DNA of 11,772 nt from positions 1-11,772 of the forward strand of contig CAAEEC010000011.1 in the NCBI GenBank assembly GCA_900754755.1. Reading direction: 5' to 3'. This document shows positions 6,136 through 11,772 of the stretch, piece by piece. The position numbers and the translations under genes were made by a program. The first letter of the stretch is position 1, and every line of letters begins with the position of its first letter. The notes under the pieces are model-generated. The model searched no databases, was not told the DNA's origin, and was given only the letters and a program-made list of their open reading frames with translations. The stretch comes from Clostridia bacterium (GTDB lineage: Bacteria > Bacillota > Clostridia > Christensenellales > Aristaeellaceae).

Positions 6136-7596
6136 TCACTCCGCGCTCTGGCAGCGATAGCGCCCGCGCAACTGCGCGGCTTTATCCGCACGGCCCGTGG
6201 CCTCTAGGCGGCGCACATAGCCAGGCAGTTCGCCCACCGTGTGGTAGGGGCCGCCTTCCTGCATCACCGTCCACATGGGATCGATGGGGCTTGGGCTGCT
6301 TTCCATCATGGTTTCCTGCCAGGCGAGCAGCTTACGCGCGCCTTCACCGCAGATTTCCGGGAACAGCGCCTTCTGGTCGCACTGCTCGTGCGGGTCGCGC
6401 GCGAGGTTGAAGAGCATTTCGCGATCGAACAGGCGGAATCCATCGTGCACGGTGCGAATATACAGCCAATCGCCAAAACGCACGGAGCGCTGGCACACGT
6501 GCGCCATCTGCGAAAGCACCAGCACCTCGCGCCCGCAGTCTACGCCCGTCATAAGCGCCGGGGCAAAAGACTGTCCATCCCAGCGCGGCGAGTGCGGCAG
6601 GCGCAGCAAATCCGCCACGGTGGGCGCCAAATCGAGCAGATAATGGAACCCCGCATCCGTGCTGCCGGGCCGCACACCCGGCCACTTGATGATGAGCGGG
6701 ATGTGGCAAGTTGGCTCGTCGGCGGTGCCGTGCTCGCTGTAAACGCCCAATTCGCCAAAGTTTTCGCCGTGGTCAGCCGTGATGATGATGGCAAGATCGT
6801 CGTATACGCCCTTGGCACGCAGCGCGTCCAGCACTTTTCCCACGGCTTCGTCGGCATAGCGCACACCGCTGTCGTAGCCATCCAGCAGGCGGCGGAGCTG
6901 ACTATACTGGCGCACGCTGCCGGGGTGTTTGGGATAGGCGGGGTTTTCCACGTCGGTATACATGCCGATTTCGTTCAGCCCATGCGGCGAGGAAAGCGTG
7001 AGATGCTCGCGAAAAATCTCTTCCGTGATCCAGGTGTTCAGCGGCGCATCGTGGAACGGATCAAAGTCCAACGGCGTGCGGTAAGGCGTGTGCGGATCCC
7101 ACAGGTGCAAGTGCAGATACCAATTGTCCTTCGCGCCATTGCGCTCCACCCAATCCAGCGCCTTGGGCAGCACTTCTTCCGCGCCTTCGCCGCCGCATTT
7201 GCCCACATTGATCACCTCGTTGAAGCCCGCGGTGAACCAATGCGAAGAATGCCGCTCGGCGAACGTGCTGATGGAAGTGGTGCTCAGGCCCGCGCGGCGG
7301 AATAGGTGGGTGAAATTTTCGGTGTCGCATTCATCCATAAAGCCGCGGTGCGCGCCGGTGAGCCGCCGGTCCGCCGCGGTGCCGCCATGGCCAACCGCGC
7401 CATTGTGGATGCCAAACTGGCCGGAGATCAGCGCCGCGCGGGAAGGCAGGCAGGGCGCGTCCGAGCAATACACCCGGTCAAACCGCATGCCTTCGGCGGC
7501 TACGCGATCCATATTCGGCGTGGTGTTGCGGTGGTAGCCATAGGCGCCCATGTGATCCGGGCGCAGGGTATCGATGTCCACAAACAGAACGCGCAT
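6136..7596 (-). CDS. Sulfatase of the formylglycine (Cys) type, cytoplasmic
   Basis: A 486-residue member of the alkaline-phosphatase-like sulfatase family, predicted to hydrolyse sulfate esters. The signature CLPSRAALISG (49-59) has Cys49, which must be oxidised to formylglycine by a maturase; none is in the window, and an anaerobe would use the radical-SAM type. Metal-site residues are visible in VDIDTLRPDH (6-15) and TADHGENFGE (273-282, Asp275 and His276). His169 in LWDPHTPY and Lys304 in LIIKWPG are expected active-site residues. There is no signal peptide, so it acts in the cytoplasm on an imported small substrate rather than on intact polysaccharide. The start at 7596 has AAGGGGG upstream, part of which overlaps the TAA of the preceding gene 12 bases away. 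The substrate is unknown: a sulfated sugar or choline sulfate are possibilities. Related family members include phosphonate hydrolases, but the CxPSR motif favours a sulfatase. Confidence 0.9.
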   Translation of the reverse strand: MRVLFVDIDTLRPDHMGAYGYHRNTTPNMDRVAAEGMRFDRVYCSDAPCLPSRAALISGQFGIHNGAVGHGGTAADRRLTGAHRGFMDECDTENFTHLFRRAGLSTTSISTFAERHSSHWFTAGFNEVINVGKCGGEGAEEVLPKALDWVERNGAKDNWYLHLHLWDPHTPYRTPLDFDPFHDAPLNTWITEEIFREHLTLSSPHGLNEIGMYTDVENPAYPKHPGSVRQYSQLRRLLDGYDSGVRYADEAVGKVLDALRAKGVYDDLAIIITADHGENFGELGVYSEHGTADEPTCHIPLIIKWPGVRPGSTDAGFHYLLDLAPTVADLLRLPHSPRWDGQSFAPALMTGVDCGREVLVLSQMAHVCQRSVRFGDWLYIRTVHDGFRLFDREMLFNLARDPHEQCDQKALFPEICGEGARKLLAWQETMMESSPSPIDPMWTVMQEGGPYHTVGELPGYVRRLEATGRADKAAQLRGRYRCQSAE

Positions 7597-7608
7597 GGAA
7601 ATTCCCCC

Positions 7609-8883
7609 TTATGGTTCGCTCTGCGCGGAGGGCTCCGGCGCTTCCGTGGCCTCCGCCCCGATTTCCGGCGGATCGCAGGAAGGGCAGCGTTCCTTCTCAT
7701 CCAGCAGCACCGCTTCGGCCAGCGAGTGCGGGTCGGCCCCCGTCATAGAACCGCAAGACGATTCGGCGTGGTAATAGGTGGAATTGTCGTGATAGTACAC
7801 GGTGATGTGGCGCGCCGCGTCCATCGCCTGGGTAAACGGTTCTTCCGGCTGATACACGTAGTGATCCGCGCCGCACACGGGACACGCTTCATATCCGCGG
7901 TAGAACGCGAGCATGAGGGTTTGCGGCGTCCACGCGCCGGTAAACGCGTTGCAATTCACGCTGGTGTGGTAGAGCATTTCTTCATCCAGGTATACCAGAG
8001 GTTCTTCCTCATTCAAAATGCTCGCGCGAGGCACGCCGCAGCGGGAGCAAGGATTCAGACCCGCGGCAACGGCGTCTTCCAGCGTGCCGGGAATGCCACC
8101 CTCCATGTTGCGGCAGGTATCGTTCATGTGGTAATAGGTGCCGTTTTCCACGCTATATACCGTCACGCGGCCAATGGGTTGCAGCGTGGGCGCAGGCGTG
8201 GGGCTGGGCGTAGGCGCAGGCGTGGGGCTCGGCGTGGGCGAAGCGGACACCAGAGCCGACGGGTTGGGCGTGGCCGTGGCGAACAGCGGGAGCGGCGTTG
8301 CCTCTTCGAGGGGTTCCGGCGTGGTAGGCGTATCCAGCGCGGGCACGCCCAGCAGATCCGCCGCCCAGTTATAGGCGTTCCAAGCGGCGTCTCCCACCGT
8401 GTGCAGCGCGTGCTCCAGGGCGCTTGGCCCTTGCTCGCGCACAATGGCAAGGTTGTGGTTTGCTTCGGTAACGGTGGCGTTCCAACCTTCGGCGAACCAA
8501 TTGCCCACCGCGTCCGCCGCGTTGCCTACGGCTTCATAGCCCGTGCGAATGCCTTCCTGCACGCGCACGAGCGCCGGATTGTTCGTTTCCAGCGTGGCGG
8601 CCATGGAGATCCACAGGAAGAATATCGCGCCAGCCAGTACGGAAACTAGCAGCTTCACCAGCGTATGCCACTTTAGCCGGCGCAGCCACAGCAGCACCAG
8701 GCCAATGGGGTATAACAAAATGAGCAGCACGATGGTCGCCGCCAGGTATGCTTTGTCTTTGCCGGATTTTTGGGGCTTGCGCGGCGGCTGCACGCGATAG
8801 CCCGGCCGTCTCTCCGACCGAACCATATAGTCGCGCTTCCTGCCGCGGAATAGGATGGCGTTGCCTTCTATGATGTTCTGCAT
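7609..8883 (-). CDS. Membrane-anchored protein with three tandem His-Cys3 modules
   Basis: A 424-residue protein of unknown function and modular build. A basic N-terminus (1-44) is followed by two hydrophobic segments (about 46-67 and 76-95) with LLYPIGLVLLWLRRLKWHTLVK between and within them. A spacer (100-185) leads to a Pro/Thr/Ser stalk (about 186-236), then three repeats. Each repeat has the pattern YH-x4-C-x21/22-C-x2-C: His252/Cys257/Cys279/Cys282, His306/Cys311/Cys334/Cys337 and His372/Cys377/Cys400/Cys403. The tail is acidic. This pattern resembles the Ada-type zinc-binding module (YH...C...CxxC) found at the end of many Firmicute surface proteins, so each probably binds one metal ion. 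The stalk suggests the repeats are outside the cell, but two basic flanks make topology uncertain. The start at 8883 has AGAGGAG upstream; the frame to 8919 begins at the transcription start. It is first in the operon with the sulfatase. Confidence 0.8.
   Translation of the reverse strand: MQNIIEGNAILFRGRKRDYMVRSERRPGYRVQPPRKPQKSGKDKAYLAATIVLLILLYPIGLVLLWLRRLKWHTLVKLLVSVLAGAIFFLWISMAATLETNNPALVRVQEGIRTGYEAVGNAADAVGNWFAEGWNATVTEANHNLAIVREQGPSALEHALHTVGDAAWNAYNWAADLLGVPALDTPTTPEPLEEATPLPLFATATPNPSALVSASPTPSPTPAPTPSPTPAPTLQPIGRVTVYSVENGTYYHMNDTCRNMEGGIPGTLEDAVAAGLNPCSRCGVPRASILNEEEPLVYLDEEMLYHTSVNCNAFTGAWTPQTLMLAFYRGYEACPVCGADHYVYQPEEPFTQAMDAARHITVYYHDNSTYYHAESSCGSMTGADPHSLAEAVLLDEKERCPSCDPPEIGAEATEAPEPSAQSEP
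8185..8238 (-). repeat. Tandem repeat encoding a PTPSPTPA stalk
   Basis: Two 24-base direct copies (beginning near 8189 and 8213 on the + strand) differ at few positions and encode PTPSPTPA twice, residues 216-233 of the three-module membrane protein. Such Pro/Thr stalks typically hold a surface domain away from the membrane. Copy number may vary between strains. Confidence 0.75.
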
Positions 8884-8930
8884 GGCTCTCTCCTCTTTTT
8901 CCGCAGTGTGTAGCTTCACATTATAAGGAT

Positions 8931-8959
8931 ATTATAGCAGAAACCCGCGCATTCAGCAA
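8931..8959 (-). promoter_or_regulatory. Sigma-70 promoter of the sulfatase operon
   Basis: On the minus strand TTGCTG (8954-8959) and a perfect TATAAT (8931-8936) are exactly 17 bases apart. A second TATAAT at 8920-8925 could act as an alternative -10. The transcript would start near 8913-8925, leaving a 30-40 base leader before the ATG at 8883. The position rules out the longer reading frame starting at 8919. Confidence 0.78.
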
Positions 8960-8989
8960 GGGGGAAATATACGGTGCGAACAAAAACAT

Positions 8990-9019
8990 GGCCCGCCCCC
9001 GCGCGGAGCGGGGCGGGCC
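8990..9019 (-). terminator. Strong terminator of the sigma factor operon
   Basis: Arms GGCCCGCCCC (8990-8999) and GGGGCGGGCC (9010-9019) pair perfectly over 10 bases around a 10-base GC-rich loop. On the minus strand the stem is followed by ATGTTTTTGTTCG. It lies 15 bases past the stop of the SIMPL gene and separates that operon from the sulfatase operon. Confidence 0.88.
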
Positions 9020-9034
9020 AAAGGAATCAAGGCG

Positions 9035-9865
9035 TTATTGCAATTCGTACGTTACGGAAACCGACGCGCTCACTTCGATCAGCGCGGCCTGCACAAAGGT
9101 GCCGGCGTCCGCGTCCTCCGCCACGGCGGCGTCCATCCGCAGGGAATTGGTCATGCTATCGTAAGAATACGCGCTGCCCTGGGAAATGCTCACCACGCCG
9201 CGCACCGAAGCGCCTTCGGTTTGGGCAAGCAATTCCGCCTTGTCGTGCGCGTCGAGCATGGCCTGCACATAGGCCTCATCCATCACTTCCTCCGTGTTTT
9301 GCACGGAGAATTCGATGCCGTTCAAAGTGTTCGCGCCCGCGCCAAAGGCGGTGTCGATGATGGCGCCCGTGGCGTCCATATCCTGGGTGACAATGGAGAG
9401 CGTGGAGCTGGCTGTATAACTGGAAACGCGCTCAGTGCCATCTTCCGCGTAGCTGTAATTGGTGTAGATGTTCAGCCGGTCGGTATTGATGGACTTTTCG
9501 TCGATGCCGCTTTCGAGCAGCGCTTGGCGAATGGCCTCGATTTTGGCATTCATGGCGCTCTGGGCTTCCAGCACGTTCTGTGCCGATTCCGTCACGCCCA
9601 AGCGAACCGTAGCCGTATCCGCCGGCACCAGGATGGTGGCGTTGCCGGAAACCGAAATCGTCGCGCCCTTGGCCGCGCCATAGCGCGTAAGGCTGGAGTC
9701 ACCGTCCTCTGGCAGGGAGGATTCTTCATCCCCGGTGGGTTCTTTGGGTTCTTCCACCTGCGCTCCGTCCGCCGGGGGCGTTGGCGGCTCCGCTTCCGCT
9801 AGGGCTGCGCCCGCAAAACTCGCGGCCAGCGCGAGAACCAAAATCATGCACCAAAATTTTTTCAT
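9035..9865 (-). CDS. Secreted SIMPL-domain (DUF541) protein
   Basis: A 276-residue exported protein. Residues 1-23 form a signal peptide (KK, hydrophobic core, ALA before Glu24) with no lipobox, so it should be released or stay in the cell wall zone. An acidic, Pro-rich linker (24-60) leads to the SIMPL domain (about 68-275), recognised by ATISVSGNATILVPADTATVRLGVTE at its start and an SVSVTYEL end strand. SIMPL proteins are beta-rich oligomers linked in other bacteria to oxidative stress and envelope functions; no enzyme activity is established for this group. Its ATG overlaps the TGA of the anti-sigma gene as ATGA, so the two are translationally coupled and probably made in fixed ratio. The ribosome binding site (AAGGCGGTG) is weaker than those of its neighbours, consistent with coupling. 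It is the last gene before the terminator. Confidence 0.88.
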   Translation of the reverse strand: MKKFWCMILVLALAASFAGAALAEAEPPTPPADGAQVEEPKEPTGDEESSLPEDGDSSLTRYGAAKGATISVSGNATILVPADTATVRLGVTESAQNVLEAQSAMNAKIEAIRQALLESGIDEKSINTDRLNIYTNYSYAEDGTERVSSYTASSTLSIVTQDMDATGAIIDTAFGAGANTLNGIEFSVQNTEEVMDEAYVQAMLDAHDKAELLAQTEGASVRGVVSISQGSAYSYDSMTNSLRMDAAVAEDADAGTFVQAALIEVSASVSVTYELQ

Positions 9866-11073
9866 GTCGTTTCACCGCCTTTATGGGTTTTTTTGGATTT
9901 GCGCACGAGCGCTATGGCGATTGCCACAATGGCAATGGCGAAAAGCGCTGGCGCGAGGTAGGCCAGGGAGACCAACATATCCTGCAAGAAATCCAACATT
10001 TGGGAAAACGCCGTTCCCATGCGCGCGCCCAGGGCCGCGTCTTCGCTGCCTTCCAAACCGGCAGGCGCAGCCGCTTGCGTGCCTAGCGAAAGGGTAACCG
10101 TGGCGTATTCGCACGCGGTGTCCCACGCGCGGATGGCTTCTTCCAGCGCGTCGATTTGCGCCTGCACGCTTTCCGCGTTTGCAGCCAGCGTTTCAATCTC
10201 TTCGGCGCTCGCCGCCTGTGCGATTAGCTGGTTGTATTGGTCGCGTTGCGCGGTCAGCGTGGTGAGCCGGGCGTTGATCTCGGCGTATTGCTGCGTCAGG
10301 TCTTCTTCCGTTTTCACCAGATTGGTGGGCTTGCCCACGGCGCTGAGCCCGCCGAGGAATGCGTCCAACTCTTCCATGGGCACGCGGATGGTGCGCTGCG
10401 CGTTGGGCACGCCGTCGATTTCGCTGTCCATTTCAGTTTCGTAATACCCGTCCACCTCGCTCACCAGATCGTCCAGGTTGGCGAGGTCGGTATCGAAGCT
10501 GGCGCAGAGAATCTGCCCCGTCACCGTTTTTGTGCGCAGGGAAGAGGAAACAGGCTGCGCTTCGGGCGCGTCGCTGCCTGCGCTGCGCGCGCTGCCCAGC
10601 AACAGGCCGCCCGGCGCTTCGCCATCGCCGTCCGACTCCAGATACGCCGCCGCTTCGTCATCCGCCGTCAAAACGCTTTCTCCGCCGCTATAGGAAGCGA
10701 GGACAATGCCGTCTTCCGCGGGCACGACCTTGTCCAGCAAGCCCGCGTCGCCCAGCAACGCCGTGGCGCCCACCCAAATGGCCAGCGCCGCGGCAGCCGC
10801 CGCAAACGCGCGCCAACCGCGCCATACACGTGCGCGCCGCCTGCGCTCGGCTTCGAGCTTCACGGCCCGCCGCCACGCGGCGGATACTTCCGCGGGCACG
10901 GGCGCTTCGTCGTCCAGATCTGCCAGCGCCGCCTTGATCTCCATCGCCTGCTTTAGCAGGCCCGCGCACTGCGTACATTCGCAGGCATGCGCGTCCATGC
11001 GCGCATGAAGGGCTTCATCCAGCAGACCATCCATGTAATCGTCAATCCGTTCACGAAATTCCCCGCAATTCAT
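9862..11073 (-). CDS. Anti-sigma factor: zf-HC2 domain fused to DUF4349
   Basis: A 403-residue membrane protein that probably holds the adjacent ECF sigma factor inactive. The N-terminal zinc finger has Cys3, His29, Cys33 and Cys36 (HxxxCxxC in HACECTQC), the mark of ZAS-type anti-sigma domains. A basic region and a helix (about 89-107) follow. The outer part has a low-complexity acidic linker (about 115-178) and a DUF4349 domain (about 180-332) with RTIRVPMEELDAFLGGLSAVG and a predicted coiled coil (256-318). A second helix (368-390) and a basic tail KSKKTHKGG return to the cytoplasm. So sensor and anti-sigma parts are one protein across the membrane. The start at 11073 (MNCGEFRERI) is set by AAGGAGG eight bases upstream; the longer form to 11097 is less likely. 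It follows the sigma gene by 56 bases. Such fusions are known in Clostridia, but their signal is not. Confidence 0.87.
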   Translation of the reverse strand: MNCGEFRERIDDYMDGLLDEALHARMDAHACECTQCAGLLKQAMEIKAALADLDDEAPVPAEVSAAWRRAVKLEAERRRRARVWRGWRAFAAAAAALAIWVGATALLGDAGLLDKVVPAEDGIVLASYSGGESVLTADDEAAAYLESDGDGEAPGGLLLGSARSAGSDAPEAQPVSSSLRTKTVTGQILCASFDTDLANLDDLVSEVDGYYETEMDSEIDGVPNAQRTIRVPMEELDAFLGGLSAVGKPTNLVKTEEDLTQQYAEINARLTTLTAQRDQYNQLIAQAASAEEIETLAANAESVQAQIDALEEAIRAWDTACEYATVTLSLGTQAAAPAGLEGSEDAALGARMGTAFSQMLDFLQDMLVSLAYLAPALFAIAIVAIAIALVRKSKKTHKGGETT

Positions 11074-11129
11074 GTGCGCACCTCCTTCAATTTCCATCTT
11101 GAACCGCCGCCCTCCGATCCTACCACATT

Positions 11130-11708
11130 TTAGACGTTGCTTTGCTCGAAAAGTTCCGTGTGTTCCGAAAGGATTTCGCGCAATTTTTCGCGTCCTCTGC
11201 TGATACGCGATTTTATGGTGCCCACATTTACGGAGAGAATGTCCGCAATTTCGTCGTAGGAATAGCCTTGGATATCCCGCAGCACAATGGCGGCGCGCAT
11301 ATCCTCCGGCAGGGTGCGGATGGCCTGCTCCAAGGCGCGCTTGCGGTCTTGTTCCATGGCGTGGCCTTCTGGCGATTCCCCGCCCGCCGGGGCCCAGCCC
11401 GCATCCAGTAGCGCGTCCAGCGACGCGGCTTGGCGCACCTTGCGCCGCCGCAGTTCATCCAGGCAGGTGTTCATGGTGATGCGATATATCCACGTCGAAA
11501 ACGACGATTGAAAGCGAAAATTCTCTATGGCGCGATAGGCGCGGATCATGGCTTCTTGCATGCAGTCCTGCGCGTCTTCCCGACTGGCGCACATGCGCAG
11601 GGCAACGGCGTACATTTTTCCTTCATGCATGCGCATCAATTTTTCAAACGCCGCTGGATCGCCGCCCGCGGCAGCCTCAATCAACGCCCGCTCCTGAGAA
11701 TTTTGCAT
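11130..11708 (-). CDS. ECF RNA polymerase sigma factor
   Basis: A 192-residue sigma-70 family factor of the extracytoplasmic function type. Region 2 covers about 21-88, with EDAQDCMQEAMIRAYRAIE and FSTWIYRITMNTCLDELRRR for core binding and -10 recognition. Region 4 covers about 125-178, with LPEDMRAAIVLRDIQGYSYDEIA and VGTIKSRISRGREKLRE for -35 recognition. Regions 1.1 and 3 are missing, as usual for this class. The linker (about 92-122) is longer than minimal. The start at 11708 has AAAGGAGG upstream. It is first in an operon with its probable anti-sigma factor and a secreted SIMPL protein, so it most likely controls an envelope-stress response and its own operon. Its own promoter must lie at or beyond the right edge; none is evident in the 64 bases present. 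Confidence 0.95.
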   Translation of the reverse strand: MQNSQERALIEAAAGGDPAAFEKLMRMHEGKMYAVALRMCASREDAQDCMQEAMIRAYRAIENFRFQSSFSTWIYRITMNTCLDELRRRKVRQAASLDALLDAGWAPAGGESPEGHAMEQDRKRALEQAIRTLPEDMRAAIVLRDIQGYSYDEIADILSVNVGTIKSRISRGREKLREILSEHTELFEQSNV

Positions 11709-11728
11709 CGCCCGCCCTCCTTTCCCTA

Positions 11729-11749
11729 GACACTGTCGACAAAAGTGTC
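11729..11749. promoter_or_regulatory. Inverted repeat upstream of the sigma factor gene
   Basis: Arms GACACT (11729-11734) and AGTGTC (11744-11749) enclose a 9-base spacer containing the SalI-like dyad GTCGAC. It overlaps the -35 box of the rightward promoter and lies 21 bases upstream of the sigma gene's ATG. It may be an operator serving the divergent promoter, the sigma operon, or both. Confidence 0.5.
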
Positions 11750-11764
11750 GTTTTGTGGTATAAT
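11736..11764 (+). promoter_or_regulatory. Candidate sigma-70 promoter facing out of the window
   Basis: TCGACA (11736-11741) and a perfect TATAAT (11759-11764) are 17 bases apart, 11 of 12 consensus positions. Transcription would run rightward past base 11772, divergent from the sigma factor operon. The downstream gene is not in the window. Confidence 0.65.
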
Positions 11765-11772
11765 GAAGAAAA

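Noticed and set aside
8185..8238. Short tandem repeats considered as a CRISPR or minisatellite
   Set aside because: Only two contiguous 24-base copies without spacers, in frame with the gene and encoding a Pro/Thr stalk.
7306..8649. 447-codon plus-strand frame opposite the sulfatase operon
   Set aside because: An Arg/His/Gly-rich shadow of two well-supported minus-strand genes, common in GC-rich DNA.
11709..11772. ECF-type self-recognised promoter for the sigma operon
   Set aside because: A GTGTCTA sequence could pass as a -10, but no AAC-type -35 stands at suitable distance, so no promoter is called on the minus strand.

Overview
The window looks like a piece of a GC-rich Clostridia-type Firmicute chromosome, possibly a gut or metagenome-derived contig. 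The evidence is strong AGGAGG-type ribosome binding sites before almost every gene, tightly packed and overlapping cistrons, an XRE-regulator/ABC-exporter cassette, an ECF sigma/zf-HC2-DUF4349/SIMPL operon, and a sulfatase of the cysteine type. A Christensenellales-like lineage would fit but cannot be shown from the sequence alone. No rRNA, tRNA, CRISPR array or intact mobile element was seen.

Layout. (1) 1-1198, + strand: a 5'-truncated RsmF-type rRNA cytosine-C5 methyltransferase, whose first 60 bases form a perfect palindrome that is probably a fold-back artefact at a contig end. (2) 1204-4200, - strand: a four-gene operon read from a clear sigma-70 promoter. Its order is XRE regulator, small four-helix membrane protein, ABC ATPase, then a roughly 12-helix permease. 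The genes overlap or nearly abut, and two copies of a GGAAAGT-type operator flank or overlap the promoter, which indicates autoregulation. (3) 4200-4563: a gene-poor stretch with lower GC than its right-hand neighbours. It has a good + strand promoter and one 17-codon ORF with an excellent ribosome binding site. (4) 4564-5740, - strand: a lone uroporphyrinogen-decarboxylase-family protein with the His-X-Cys...Cys zinc ligands of MtaA/CmuA-type methyltransferases, with its own -10 element and terminator. (5) 5796-8959, - strand: a three-gene operon with a good promoter and a terminator. It encodes a membrane-anchored protein with three tandem H-x4-C-x21/22-C-x2-C modules on a Pro/Thr stalk, a cytoplasmic sulfatase, and a 73-residue two-helix membrane protein. 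(6) 8990-11708, - strand: an envelope-stress-like operon of ECF sigma factor, anti-sigma/DUF4349 fusion and secreted SIMPL-domain protein, closed by a strong terminator. (7) 11709-11772: an inverted repeat and a near-consensus + strand promoter pointing out of the window.

How the genes may work together. The sigma factor should be held by the zinc-finger domain of its membrane partner. The outer DUF4349 coiled coil and the SIMPL protein are candidates for the sensing side. The ABC cassette is a self-contained, autoregulated exporter of unknown substrate. The sulfatase operon links a cytoplasmic hydrolase with a cysteine-rich membrane protein, and the reason for that pairing is not known. Nothing here amounts to proof of a new system. 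The most original items are the triple-module membrane protein with the sulfatase, and the sigma/anti-sigma-DUF4349/SIMPL unit.
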